Shown piece after piece: positions 1 to 11,759 of a stretch of 64,000 nucleotides of DNA. Numbering within the stretch: the first letter of the stretch is position 1; each line of letters opens with the position of its first letter. The position numbers and the translations under genes were made by a program. The DNA comes from Acanthococcus lagerstroemiae (lineage: Eukaryota > Arthropoda > Insecta > Hemiptera > Eriococcidae), in NCBI GenBank assembly GCA_031841125.1, contig CM063106.1, forward strand, positions 42,342,001 to 42,406,000. The letters are read 5' to 3'. Below the pieces are notes generated by a model that was not told where the DNA came from, did no database searches, and saw only the letters and a list, made by a program, of their open reading frames with translations.

Positions 1-1380
1 AGGGATATTTTTGGCCGCTGAGTTTGAAAATGTAATTATTTCGATCTGATTTTTTTGTGGGTCCCTTTGACTGTTTCTCTCTTGTAAGGGTTCATTTTGA
101 CTTTGCCGGAAAAATGGAACAAGATGTCAGAATAGGAAGTTTCTGATTTTCTGAGTTCGAAAACTCTAACGAATTTCAGATTTGAACCCCAAAATTCAAA
201 TTTCCCCTCATCACATGGGCAATATTAGCTCAACATAGAAAATTTAACGAAGTATCAGTATAGGATTCTTATGGGTCGCTGAGTTTAAAAATATAATCAG
301 ATTTCCGATTCGATCTCGGTCGGTGTCTCAAATTTGACTTTCCGTTCTTCAAATGAGCCAATTTGACTTTGTCGAAAAAACTAGACATGGTATCGAAAAA
401 GTGATTTTTCAGGTCTAATTGGTAACTGTCTCCAGGAAAAAGCTTATTCTTAGCTTGCAAAAATAAAATCTCTGATAGTGGTATATTTTGAAATGTAAAA
501 GTGTCCTCTCACGTAAAAATAATGAAATATTATTTTTTCTTTTCTGATCATATAACAGGCCAAGGAAAACGACTCCAATAATTTAGGTATATTTGTTATC
601 AATTTTACTTTTTGTTCTCCTGAAAAATTCTGTTTTTCAATCTGAGGAGCTTTTCCTCGAGGCAGTCACATTTCGAAAATTTATTCGTCTTACCTCGATT
701 TTGGCCTTAAAACTCAAATTTGACCTCTTCAAATGAGCCAACTTGACCCAATTTGGAAAGAGGAATGCAATATCAAAATGGGTGTGTTTCGGATTTACCA
801 CTCGACTATTATTTCAAAGCCCAAATTCGGTTTTTGCTCCTCCAAAAGCTAATTTGACTTTTTCGAAGAAAATGAACCAAGTATAGGAAGAGGTATTTTT
901 TGGGTAGTTATTTCAAGCTGAGAATCGACAATATCGGTTGGACTCAAGAAAATTGAACTACTGTACTAATAGTATGAGTAGATTCGAGGGTACCACTAAG
1001 TTCTCTCCACCCTATCATTTTTTCCCTTTTTTTTTATTTCTTGAAAAGTCAAATCGGACCAAGACGGAACGGATGGATATCTCTTAATACTATACATAAG
1101 TCGGATTTGGAGAGTAAAAATTTTCTCATTGAGAAATGTTAGAGTAATTCGGGGCAAGAAAGTCACATTCAACTTTGAGTGATTCTCACAAAGAGGTATA
1201 TTTTTTCAAATTTTTCAACAGAATGTGATACACTGAGGTCTTAGCTACTTATATGCAGCCAGGTTGGGGAGCTTTTTACAGCTTGTGTGAGCACAACGGA
1301 CTTTTACCTCGGCTGGAGTAAAGTCCACTTAGTCTGGGGCGAAAGCTCGGCATTATTTTCTGAAGTAAAAATGAAGAAAC
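1..1380. repeat. Degenerate AT-rich repeat block, no gene
   Basis: No convincing coding sequence. Diverged copies of the same phrases recur: ctgagttt(g/a)aaaat(g/a)taat near 19 and 276, and caaatgagcca followed by an attgac/acttgac phrase near 350 and 730. This suggests an old, poorly conserved tandem or clustered repeat with a period of a few hundred bases. The short minus-strand ORF inside it (269-460) is not recognisable. Confidence 0.35.
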
Positions 1381-1399
1381 ATTAGGCAAAAATTTTTTA

Positions 1400-1526
1400 T
1401 TAATTGCGACAAGAATCACACTTACATTCAGGGTCAGGGCAAAAATTAGACGGAGGTATTTTAACGATAGTCGTCATTGGTGAGGACATAGGCCTCATGC
1501 CACCACTTCTAGCATGCGCTTCAATC
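1400..1526 (-). CDS. Possible terminal coding exon of an unrecognised Cys-rich protein
   Basis: On the minus strand a good acceptor (tttgtttcag, just above 1526) opens a frame that ends in FCPDPECKCDSCRN and a TAA at 1400-1402. The tail has four cysteines in a metal-site-like spacing. A second small exon-like block lies upstream at about 1604-1631 (acceptor ttttacttgcccag, donor gtgagt), but its joined frame contains a stop in the phase needed for the Cys-rich tail. The model is therefore incomplete, or the transcript is noncoding. Family not recognised. Confidence 0.25.
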
Positions 1527-2523
1527 TGAAACAAAAATGACAATGTAATAAATTGCTTAAGACGAGGATTGAGAAATAATAGAAGCAGATGAATACTCAC
1601 AGTGGATCTCCGTATAATTCTTCACAACCTGGGCAAGTAAAATTTTACTTAGCCTGTGGAGTACTAAAGATTCCGGACTTTCACTCCTCAACTTTTGCTC
1701 CAGCTGCAACATTTTTCTTTTGGTATGAATAACTCACGAAAAAATTATTATTCAGCCTATTCAATATGATACTCCCATGTACATAGTACTTACCTCATTA
1801 TAGTTCACACAAAAATCGGCGATATGACTTCAACTTTCATTGTAAATTTCACAAACTTTTCGAAATGAACATAAATTTTTAGATATGAAATTAAATGTTC
1901 AAAAACGTAATTCACGTTTGACTTTTTTTGTATTTGCAACCAGTGGTTTTTTAACCTGCTGCATACAAGCACACTGTCGCCAAAAGTAACACATCCACGA
2001 AATAAAAAAGTTCCAAAAAGGAACTATAGAGGGCGCTAGATGAAAAACAGATATTTGCCCCGGTTTACTTTAAGGGACAATCTTTCGCAATGGCATTTAG
2101 AATGGAACGCATCCTTTTCCTGGAAGAGAGAGAAACGAAGTCTTTTACATTCACAAAATGGAAGGGACGATATCCTCCTTCTCGGGAAAAGAGGAACAAC
2201 TTGTTACACCGGGGGAAGTTTGCTGTGTGGCCATTGGTGCAATGGGGGGAAGTTCGCGTGGTAGCCTCGGTTGAGTTAGGCAAGCTTCCCGGTGTTATGT
2301 CTGGTTTCCTCGAATGGAGGTTATAAAGACATTAAAGTAAGAGTTTGTGAGGTTCGTCAGCGCCGGAGAAATGATTACGCGAGGTTTGAAATCGTAACTG
2401 TATTATGCCCTCTTAATTTACTATTTATAAATGAACGACAGAGGCACGGGGGTGGCTTTAGGGTGAGACCTAGTACTTGCCCATGTTTGGTCGGAGGTTG
2501 TAGGCGTCGCGATGGTTCTGTCC

Positions 2524-2850
2524 CGGAGCACCAGACATCCGGATTCTGCGACGGGAGAGTATCAGAGATTCTCGGTTCGACTATCCGCGGCGGTGCACCA
2601 GATACTGGATTCAGCACGCAGGGGAGTAACGAAGCAGAATGCGACCCCTCCTCAGTTCGTGCTCGGAGTACCAGACATCTGGATGCTGCGACGGGAGCGT
2701 ATCGAAGATTCTTAGTCCGAATATCCGCAATGGTGCACCAGATGCTGGATGCACAGCGGAATATGTCGGAGCAGAATGTGATCTCACTTCAGTTCGTGCC
2801 CGGAGCACCAGACATCTAGATGCTGCGACGGGAGCGAATCGAAGTTTCCA
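2524..2850. repeat. Tandem repeat, ~138-140 bp unit, about 2.4 copies
   Basis: The phrase cggag(c/t)accagacatc starts at 2524, 2664 and 2801, each time followed by (g/t)gatgctgcgacgggag-type sequence and, in the two full units, by a shared body with tccgc(a/g)(a/g)(t/c)ggtgcaccagat. Spacing is 140 and 137 bases. The block is GC-rich compared with its surroundings. Long ORFs run through it on both strands, but they simply translate the repeat, so no protein is called. Confidence 0.75.
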
Positions 2851-2899
2851 AAGTAGAACTGCCAGTAAGCCTCGCTCTGAAGAGGTGCTCTCGAACGGC

Positions 2900-4080
2900 C
2901 GTCCGTTCGAGTTTATATAGCCTGATCGTGGCCGCTTTCACTAGTCGTGACGTATTCTGGAGGGTGTAAAAACAACCCTTCGCGTGACTAGTTGCCAGCG
3001 ACACGGTCGCGCTACGAGCCGGGTTTCTCTCTGAAGTTAGGGGCTCACAAGCTACGCGAGCGTAACATACTCCAAGCCAAACAGGATCTTCGTATGGCTA
3101 TGAAACGAGATACAAAATCATTCAGCTTGATTCAAGCTATCCAACGTTAAGCGTAAAATAACTTTAAAAGGATAAAATTTCGGTTTTCTAGTGGAAAATT
3201 TATTCTCAAATGCAGCCATATTTGGTGGAGCGTACAGCGATGTACGCGCGCCAAAGTGCCCTCCCAGACACCACACCTCTGACCCCAGAAACTACCCATT
3301 CGAGTATCGCGTCGGCGACTAGAGGGGACGCTTTGAGGCTGGCCTGAGTCCCCATTTTCTCTCTACTTGATTCGAATTTCCGCTGTCCTGCCACGGCCAC
3401 TATGGGACACCCTACTGACCGAGACAATGCTCACTCAGCGTGAACTTGGAATTCGGGTGACCCACAGCCGGACAGCACTGCCTTCATACTCTTTACCTCC
3501 TGGTCTTGGTACGTGTCATGACGCAGGATTATGATGACGACGGGGTGAACCCTGATGGAGGATCTGTAGCTGCAGCAGCTGTAGGATGGTACAGAGTTGT
3601 GTCAAGTATGGGCCGAGCTTTGTTCGTCGGTCCTCTGCCTCGACCATTCTATCTCTGTCACCTTCCTCATGGTGGCCGAGACAAAGACAACACCAGGTTT
3701 CATCCACTTTCACTTCTTAGCATTTCCGGAATCAAGGTGTCCGGCGGGAGGCGGCCGTTGTCGCTCTCGTTGCCGAGACCAATCATTGTTACCATCCTGC
3801 GCCTCTTCTGTTCCCAAAGAGGTTATCCTCCGCCCTCGATCACAGTGCGAGCACACACGTGGTTCGCCGCAATCGCCATCCAATGTAAATAGGTGCCGAA
3901 GCACCCGTGGCTGCTTAGGACTTGGGTCAGGTAGACGTTCATTTTCCAATGGGCTCTGGCTGCTTACTGATCGAGGTCGCGTATTAGCGCTCTAATCCAC
4001 TCCCCTTTGGTTGACTGGGCGAGTGCGTCCTTTCACTGATGAAACGTGAACCGCAGGATGTCCCGCTTGATACTCTTATC
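2900..4080. other. GC-richer stretch without recognised gene
   Basis: About 1.2 kb of noticeably higher GC and CpG content than its flanks. Several overlapping ORFs exist on both strands (for example 3506-3892 and 3206-3427) but none shows a known motif or splice-consistent model. It could be a decayed LINE or a 5' region of an old element; nothing firm is seen. Confidence 0.3.
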
Positions 4081-4705
4081 AAAAACGTTATAAAAATCAG
4101 TGATCAGGAAAACTCCTATTTATGAAATTTTCTTATTTTCTCCTAAGGAGGCCGTATTCCAGAGCGTCTACCAAATACGAATTTTCCAAAAGTATGACTT
4201 TGTATGACTTATGTGCGACTTTCTTCTAATCTTTTTTTTTGGAACATTTTTAAGCCTAAACAGAATTTTTATAAGGGGGTAAAAGAAATTCAAAAACATA
4301 CTGATTGCAAACAAAAACTTTGAAGAAACTTGAATAATATCGAACTTAATATTGCGTAGAATTTTGCGAAGAACACAATTTTTCAATTAAATTCCAGTTT
4401 GGCCATATTTTGATAAGAAATATTGCGATTGTTCAGGAAGAATTACCAAATTTGTAAGTAATTAGAGGCAATTGTATGACTTCTGTATGACTTGTATGAC
4501 CACTGCCTCAATTATAAGACTTCTGTGTGACTTGTACTGCTTGTACGGCCGGTAGACACCCTGTACTCGGAATGCAATACTCCGCATACGTGACTAAATA
4601 AACTAACAGTCACAACTCCGCAATATTTTCCATTTGATTTGATTTTTCCTTGCTAAACGATTATTATTTTCCCGTCTTCAAAAAAAAAAAAAGAAAAAAA
4701 GGATA

Positions 4706-5387
4706 AGGGATCGTTCAATAATTACGTAAGGCCCCTGAGGGAGGGGGAAGAGGGGTAAAGCCATTATTACATAATATATTCGAAAGTAAACCCGGATATA
4801 TCAGATATTACATTAAGGTACTGGTATTGTGTACTATTGTTTAAACATGGCACAGCATATTGAGCTGGCTTAGAGGTCTGCGATCAGATATGCACATAGA
4901 GGAAATTTGCGGACCGATCAGATGCGATTCGAAAATACACGCCTGCGTCCCAAATTTGCAGACTTACGTATGTTTTAACGTAGCCACTACTCAGGCGACA
5001 CATTTTTTGCATGCAGCCGCTAAAGATGAGTAAATAGACGTACAATGAAACCTGTCTATAGTAGAAACTCAACGGACCACTTCAAAAATTTCCATAGTTA
5101 CAGGTTTTCCACATTAACCAGGTAACCCCCCCCCCCCCACAATTATCCAAACATAAAATAATTATGTCAAAAAATAAAAATCTCAATTTTTTATGACATA
5201 ATAAATTATTTTACCGTTTCTGAATCTTTTCAAACGATATTATTTTATTTTAAGGCTTTTTAGGAAAATTCATGAAAAAATCTTACGTAAGAAGAGGAGG
5301 GGGTTCAATTAATCTTATATGTGTCCTTACATAGGGTTGGTCAAAAATGGTTAGAATCGTCCTCACATAATTAATGAATGACCCCTA
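4706..5387. mobile_element. MITE with ~26-bp inverted ends
   Basis: The left end agggatcgttcaataattac (from 4706) and the reverse complement of the right end (aggggtcattcattaattat, ending near 5386) match at most positions, giving long imperfect terminal inverted repeats. The inside carries a second old fragment near 5043-5130 (tgaaacctgtctatagtaga) resembling Tigger/pogo-type termini, and a C13 tract. No coding capacity. The target duplication could not be fixed; TA-rich flanks are present. Confidence 0.55.
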
Positions 5388-5399
5388 AATCTTTTCATT

Positions 5400-7190
5400 C
5401 AGAAAAGCGAAGGAGCAGATTTCATCTTCTTCTCAACAAGAACGGGAGGGGGACGGGAGACCACGTATCATGCGAATCGGAATCGTGTACAAGAGTAGTA
5501 TACATCTGTTTATTCCTACATGTATAAAACGTACCCAAGCCTGAGTCACGAAACATACGAAATAATTTCCAATTCGCATTTTGTATTCCAAAGTTTTTTT
5601 TTTTTTTTATCATCGCCATTCTAACAAATTTTCGAACAGGGTAATAAATAGTTGAAAATTTGATTGCTCGTTAATCTCAACCGCAAAGGTAATTAAAAGC
5701 GGTATCCATTCGGCAAAACAGATTCTGTTAAGTTAAATATTAAGTTATAACGAGCTCGGACAGGGTACGAATTTGAAAACTAATAACTAATTCGCCGGAC
5801 CGGTTTTCTCGGTTAGTGTCCGGTCGGACCTTTTGCCAGAAGAACGACGTCTGTACGATGGAAACACCCGGTATAAGTTTTACGACTTAATCATTTTCGA
5901 CGGAAAGAATTTCGTCCGGCTTAACGAAAGGGCGTTAATTTCGAAAAGCGAGGAAACTAGTTTCAGTTGAGCTAATAAATTTCGGTCTTGTAAGCGGCGC
6001 TGTAAAACGGCGATAGGTATTTCTTAGGATTTACATTTAAAATAGCCGTTTCGTGTATTCATAGAATAGCCGTCGAAAGGCTGATTATCTTTCAGAGATG
6101 AATGATATATGTATAATATTATATAGTAGGTGTGTACTCGAATTCGTTGGAGTAATTGAGCGGATATGTTGGACCGAATTGCAATTGCGCGAATTTGTTT
6201 AAAACGAAGGTGTCGAAAAAAGAAATGGATTCGAATGTACTCACGTTTAGGTACTGACATTGGAAAGGCACTTTAGTATTTTATAGATACATAGATATTA
6301 GGCATACAGCCTTTGCAATTTGCGTAGCTTACCGAAAATGAGAAACACACTAGAAGGTAAGTCAGCAGTCGATCGTCTTTTTCATTCGCTAAATTTTGTG
6401 ATAATGAATCGACATTCGATTTATGGGAATTCTACAATAATGTTGACCTCCTCTTTCAACCTATATTATATTAAGGAATGAGAGAACTACAAAAAAATAT
6501 TTTGTTCTATTGTTTAGGGAATCGTTTCATCTACTTTTCCTCCGACATTGAAAATGATACGCCTCTCTTCAATTTTGTAAAAAAACCAAGATGTCTCAAA
6601 TGTTCACCGCGGTGGTTATCCTTCTTTACATTTCTGGTAACATATTGAAAATTTTCTACATTTTCTTACTGCCAATTGGGACAAACTGACCGTGCAGTGT
6701 TGTTCTAAAAAGTTAAATTAATAAATTGGCACCCTGAAATCCGAGTTGACGTCAGCAAGAATCAGTATAGCCATTTTCCGAAACTGATCTCCTGCTGTTT
6801 TGTCCTTCGTAGTGGTCAATTTTCAACCGCTCCAGACCCAAACCCTGAAAATTCTCGGAACACAGAAAGTGCTCAAAGATTTTCAGCCCGGAATAAATTT
6901 TCGGTATCAATTCCGGAGAATGGCCCAAAAAATGTAAGTTATGCTTTAGAAATATCTCTGGTAGTGGACGGTGAATTTACCCCAAAGTACCGTTAAAACT
7001 AGTCCGAAGAAGATCAAACTTCCTAGGTAAGAAACAGATGTCATACATAATTACTCAATTACATTTTTGAATGCTAAATGATTAAAAGCTTGTTTTGGGG
7101 ATCTCTTCCAATGGGCAAAGAAACAAATTTCCGCAAAAGTATTTTGCACTTTATCGCATTTTATTGTGTTTTACGTACAACTGTACCAGA
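5400..7190. other. Intergenic DNA, nothing recognised
   Basis: AT-rich sequence with no ORF of recognisable family, no clear inverted-end element and no RNA gene signature. The ORFs on the minus strand (5422-5619, 6024-6260) are short and without motifs. Confidence 0.4.
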
Positions 7191-7196
7191 ACACAG

Positions 7197-7470
7197 GGGC
7201 AAAACTATAGGGGGTGTGGGATTGAAACACTCCCAATAATTTGGCAGTCGGCAAATTTTGAAACAGTTCATTTAAGTTTTTCATTTTTTATGAATGTTTG
7301 TTTATTTATTATTATTATTTTTTCAATTAAAAAATATTTCGATTAAAAAATCGGCAAACTTTTAATTTTTAAAAGATTTTGTCGGCGAATTTTAAGTTTT
7401 CAAAAAATAACTGTCGGCTAATTTTTCTTCTTCACCTCCACAAACTGAAAGTTAAATTTCGTTTCTGAAA
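7197..7470. mobile_element. MITE family A, short copy
   Basis: Begins with caggggcaaaactata and ends with aaatttcgtttctg, an imperfect inverted pair. Internal hallmarks are cagtcggcaaattttgaaac, repeated (c)ggcaaa/ggcgaattt motifs and an AT-rich centre. The same sequence, longer, is at 9819-10497, and a partial reversed copy is at 42436-42620. Noncoding. Confidence 0.6.
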
Positions 7471-8308
7471 ATGGAGTACCCGGGACTCCTGTCAGAGACT
7501 AGTTAGTCAAAAGCCGAAAGTTTCAAGCTGTGTATCGAACGTTATCTGAAAGGTTGAAAAAAAGTTGAGATGTGGAAGACATTTCTAAAATCTAAGTCAG
7601 TAGCAAACGTTGAATTTCGAATTTCAATGACTAGGTATTATTCTGTTTTTACTAAATTCTTTGTTTGACCTAGAGCCTGAAATTTGAGAAAGTTGAACAT
7701 TTTATTAAAATCTAAAAGCAGGCCCATAGCCAGCCATCTACGGTAGGTGGTGCTGACTATTTACCAGGAGGGGAGGCTTGAGGATACACACAGTATATAA
7801 TGTGAAGAGTTCTACGAGGCAGTGGTATAGCCAAGGGGGCAAAGGGGGCGAATGCCCCAAAGCACCTGAAATTGAATGCAAAATATGCAGAACTGAGCAA
7901 TTTTTCGCTTCCAAACACGTTTTTTCGAAAAATTTTTGCTCGAGTAGTACTTTTACCTTCATTTTCACACAAAAGTCCTCTAATATCGGCGATTGTTAAA
8001 AAATACTTCAAGTTTCGACCTTGTCTCCCTTGAAAATCTTACTTTGCCCTCCCCGGTTGGTCTCAAACTTCATAATCAAAACTGGTGATTCAACTTACCG
8101 ACAATCCATTGAAGAAAAAAAAAAATAGATCGCGTGAAAAAAATTAACACTTGTAACGATCAAATTTTCGAACTTTTGGAAGTAAAAAAAACTCGATTTC
8201 TGTGGACTTATCAAGTTATCATTTCTCAAACAGCCATTCCGGCATTTAGCTATCGATATTCAATGTGAACTGGATCGCAAGCCTACCACTGTGTTTGTGA
8301 ATATTGTA

Positions 8309-8390
8309 ATGTGACACAAGAAAAAAGCCGGTGTGTCTGAAACTACTGGATGGACACTCGGGCCCTTTTCTTGTGACACGTCACAATAAA
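8309..8390. repeat. Imperfect hairpin of ~80 bp
   Basis: gtgacacaagaaaa on the left pairs with ttttcttgtgacac on the right, and the inner parts (ggtgtgtc, ggacactc) extend the stem imperfectly. A small fold-back element or remnant; no coding capacity. Confidence 0.4.
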
Positions 8391-8617
8391 GAACGACAAG
8401 CATACGATTCTTCTATCTTTCAAAGCAAAATCAGTGTTGACAAGTTTATAAACATTAAAATGTAGTGGAATGAAAAGTTTTGAACAAAACCAGCGAGAAA
8501 AATAGAAGGAATTCGTTATTTTTATTCACGAAATTTTGCCAGGGAGGCTCCGGCAAGCGTCAAGGGATGCTCAGTACCCCCCTAGGACCACTCTGGCTAG
8601 GGGCCTGGCGTAATGAT

Positions 8618-9051
8618 CAAAATCAAAATACCTTTATTAAGGACTTAAAGTCCTCGGCCCGTAGAGAGCAAAGGTTTCCTGCAACCTTTCCCATTCGACC
8701 CTATTTCGCGCTATGCGTTGGAAATTTTTGCATTGTAAAAGGCCGTTAATGTCGTCCTTCCATCTAGTGCGAGGTTGCCCTCTTTTCCTTTTAAACTGTG
8801 ACAAGAACCAGAACGTTGCTAGATAGGTCCATCGGTCGTCTTTCATTCGGGCTACGTGACCCGCCCACCTCCATTTCTGACGTCTGATAAATCTAGCTAC
8901 GTTAACGTTGTATTTTAATTTCTTTTTTATGTCGCTTGTCCTGATGCGGTCTTTCTTTTTGATACCTAACATTGATCTTTCTAAGGAATTTTGGATAGTT
9001 TCTATTTTTTTAATGTTTTTTTCGGTCAGGGTCCATGTTTGGCAACCATAT
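8618..9051 (-). mobile_element. 5'-truncated RTE-type LINE tail with 13-bp target duplication
   Basis: Minus-strand translation reads from GCQTWTLTEKN through ERSMLGIKKKDRIRTSDIKKK, then WRWAGHVARMKDDRW and RGQPRTRWKDDI, to WERLQETFALYG. These are the post-RT C-terminal motifs of RTE/BovB-like non-LTR retrotransposons. A 3' AT-rich tail with aataaag-like sequence lies at about 8620-8650. The 13-mer ctggcgtaatgat occurs exactly at 8605-8617 and again at 9052-9064, as expected for a target-site duplication. The copy therefore holds only the last ~430 bp of the element and is inactive. Confidence 0.8.
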
Positions 9052-9164
9052 CTGGCGTAATGATGATTTTTTAAATGGTGGTATCTCTGCCTAGGGGGGG
9101 GGGCTCAAGATACCTTTCGTCCGCTCAGCCCCAGCTTGCCCCTCATGGCTACGAAGCTGTCTAA

Positions 9165-9360
9165 AGGAGTGTCCACATTAGGATGATCAGCCCAAGATGA
9201 ATGTAGTGTGGACGTGCGGATGATCAGCCAAAATGAAGCTGAAGGACTGATCATCCTTTATCCCCGATCGACTTATTGGCGGTCTGATCAAAAGATGCTG
9301 ATCATCCCCAGACTGATCATCCAGGATGAATAGGCTGATCATCCTAATGTGGACGCGCCT
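9165..9360. mobile_element. 196-bp MITE with iterated TGATCATCC motifs
   Basis: Left end agg(ag)tgtccacattaggatgatcag and right end ctgatcatcctaatgtggac(gcgcct) are inverted repeats of about 26 bp with two or three mismatches. Between them gatgatcag or its complement ctgatcatc recurs about eight times. No coding capacity. Target duplication not resolved. Confidence 0.75.
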
Positions 9361-9818
9361 CAAAAGTTGAAAGCAAAATACTTATTTTCCAATGTCACAA
9401 GCTGAATCCAACAGCAAATGTTTTATTATTTAATTTACGTGCTTTGGTCCTGGTGAATATAGGAGGGAAATTTAGTCTGGAACAAAAGTCAAAACTCCAT
9501 GTGTTTTTCCCATAAGAACGAAAGGGAGCTTATGGCACGGATTCCCCTAAATCCGATCGACCTGAAATTTTGTATTTTGTATTTTTTTCAAATATTTTTT
9601 TAAAAATTGATTTCATTGGAACCAATTTAGGAGACGAATTAGAGGAAATTCAGAAAAAAATCACCAAGAATAAATAACAATCACCTTAATGTGTAAAGGG
9701 AGTTGTTGTGTTCCTCTCAGGTATTCCTCATATTCTTCCAGCTTACCCTCCCAGACTAGGGTATGCTCATGTGCGCAAATGTGAGTGCTTGGAGGATAAG
9801 GTTTCAATCTGCATTTGC

Positions 9819-10497
9819 AGGGACGAAACTAGGGGGGGGGGGTTGGAAAAGACCCCATAATTTGACAGTCGGCAAATTTTGAAACTGTTCATTTGAATGT
9901 TTCATTTTCTAAGGTATAATGTTTTAATGAAGCCTGAAAATGTCTTGAACAAATTCGGAAGATCCTTGAAGTCTCAGAGAAGTCTGAAAGAGTCCTAAAA
10001 GTTTTACATAAGTTGGAGGAGGAGGTCTTGGTGGGTCAAAAGAGTCTTATTATCATAGTATTAAATGAATCCAAGAAACCTCTCGGATGGTGTATATTTG
10101 CACAAAGGGCCGGGGAAGGAGAATGTCTCAAGCGGCTCACTATGAAAAAGGCGCTTCAAAAATAAAGTACAAAGAGGAACGAAGAAAGGAAGAAAAATGA
10201 AGAGTAGAAAAAAGGCAGACTGTTTTTGAGAGTACAAGGACCTTCTCAAAAATTAGTCCCCGGCCCATATTTTGCTTTTGTTTTATTTTAATTTATTTAT
10301 TTATTTTTTTTTCAGTTAAGAAATATTTTGATTGAAAAATCGGCAAATTTTCAAATTTTTAAAATGTTTTGTCGGCGAATTTTTCGTTTTCAAAAAATAT
10401 ATGACGGCAAATTTTTAGTTTTCAAAAAATATTTGTCGGCAAATTTTCTTTCTCCACCCCCCCCCCCCCAAACTGAAAGTCAAGTTTTGCCTCTGCC
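9819..10497. mobile_element. MITE family A, long copy
   Basis: Starts cagggacgaaactag with a G10 tract and ends caagttttgcctctg. Left and right parts match the short copy at 7197-7470, but the centre holds an extra ~340 bp (about 9925-10265). The short copy thus looks like an internal-deletion derivative of this longer form. A C13 run lies near the right end. No recognisable protein is encoded. Confidence 0.6.
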
Positions 10498-10499
10498 AG

Positions 10500-11080
10500 A
10501 ACAGTCAGTGAATTTGTTGTAGTGTGTATAATAACATGAGTGAGTTGACAGATAAATTTCGCATAAAAATGATCATTTTTGAATCTGATTACATTTATAC
10601 CTACTGAATTGTCACAAAGGGGAAAAAATGTGTTTAGAGTGAATACATATATTTATCTATGCTTAAAATTGTATTGTGACACAAAAACAGTCCATGTTGG
10701 CAATTTACATTTTATGAGCATTCAAAGTTTGAAATTATTTGAATGCAGTATTGCATTATCATAGTATTATCATGATTTCATATGTGAGTGCGATAATGCT
10801 TCATAATGGAATAGATACAGATTCTACACTTGAGAAAATACATATATTATGTTTACGTGAACTGAGTGATATGATTTTCATATGATTTTTATTGCGTGAT
10901 AATTCTGAAAATTTCATTTGGGAGAATCCGGTTCGTCCTCCTCTCCTCTTACTCGTTAGACTACTGTTTCATCTTTATGTCCGTGTGTGGTCATGGCAAA
11001 AGTGCCTCATAAATGAACACGTTACAAAATACAAGAAAGTGAATATTTTCTTAATTTTGTTCGCAAAAATTACTGAGTTG
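10500..11080. other. Intergenic DNA, nothing recognised
   Basis: AT-rich sequence with several short ORFs lacking motifs. No repeat ends, RNA gene or splice-supported exon seen. Confidence 0.4.
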
Positions 11081-11081
11081 A

Positions 11082-11638
11082 AATTGAATGGGTCACCTCA
11101 ACAACGTTGTCACCGACAAAAAAGAAATTTTTCAGTAGAACTTAAAATGTTGTGAACATGCTAATCGATTTTTCTTTTTAATGAACAATAGTGTAATCAT
11201 GTTTGCCGCACCCGTAGAAGCTGGCATGTAAAAAATTTCAGCCATATTAAAAGTTTGACTCCAAGCAAGACTCTCAAATACGTGTAAAAATTCTGGCAAC
11301 AATGTTGTAGCCAGTGGTTGAATAGAACGTTGTTGCTCATTTCCCTGTTGCAAACAAGGGAGTGGATGGAAGGCAAATTCTGGGCAAACATGAATCTTTT
11401 TCAGTTGTGGTACCTCTTTAATCATTTTTGCAAAATAGAAGCAATATTTAAAAAGCAAGGCATGAAAAACTTTATATGCCTACTAGAAAAAACAACGAAA
11501 AAACACTCATTTAAAAACCTTCGGCGAAGGGAAAAATAGTCCCTACGAAACGTATTGGTGTTTACAACATTATTGCATCAAAATCTCCATTTTGAACAAA
11601 TTGTCGGTTACAACATTGTAGAGGTGACCCATTCAATT
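11082..11638. mobile_element. 557-bp inverted-end element of unknown class
   Basis: The left end aattgaatgggtcacctc plus the following acaacgttgt(c)accgacaa is repeated in inverted form at the right end (ttgtcggttacaacattgta then gaggtgacccattcaatt), matching at about 30 of 33 positions. A 108-aa minus-strand ORF inside (11132-11458) has no recognisable domain. No certain target duplication. Confidence 0.6.
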
Positions 11639-11718
11639 ATCGATGTTCCTGGATGCGTTCTGATAAAAATGAACGGCGAATGCAAAAAAATAAGGCATCG
11701 CAAAAATAATGTACGATT

Positions 11719-11748
11719 TTGCATTTACCCCATGATGGGGTAAATGCA
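11719..11748. repeat. Near-perfect palindrome, 14-15 bp arms
   Basis: ttgcatttaccccat and atggggtaaatgcaa are exact inverted copies separated by about one base. It lies just outside the element ending at 11638. It could be a very short fold-back; function unknown. Confidence 0.6.
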
Positions 11749-11759
11749 AGAACGTGATT

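Noticed and set aside
2292..2819. 175-aa plus-strand ORF
   Set aside because: It spans the ~140-bp tandem repeat; unit lengths of 140 and 137 shift the frame, and no known motif is seen. Treated as a translated repeat.
3206..3995. Overlapping ORFs of 65-132 aa on both strands
   Set aside because: Open because of high GC; none has known motifs or a splice-consistent chain.
7817..8060. Possible hAT MITE starting gcagtggtatagccaagggg
   Set aside because: The left end looks right, but no matching inverted right end or duplication could be found; a truncated copy cannot be proven.
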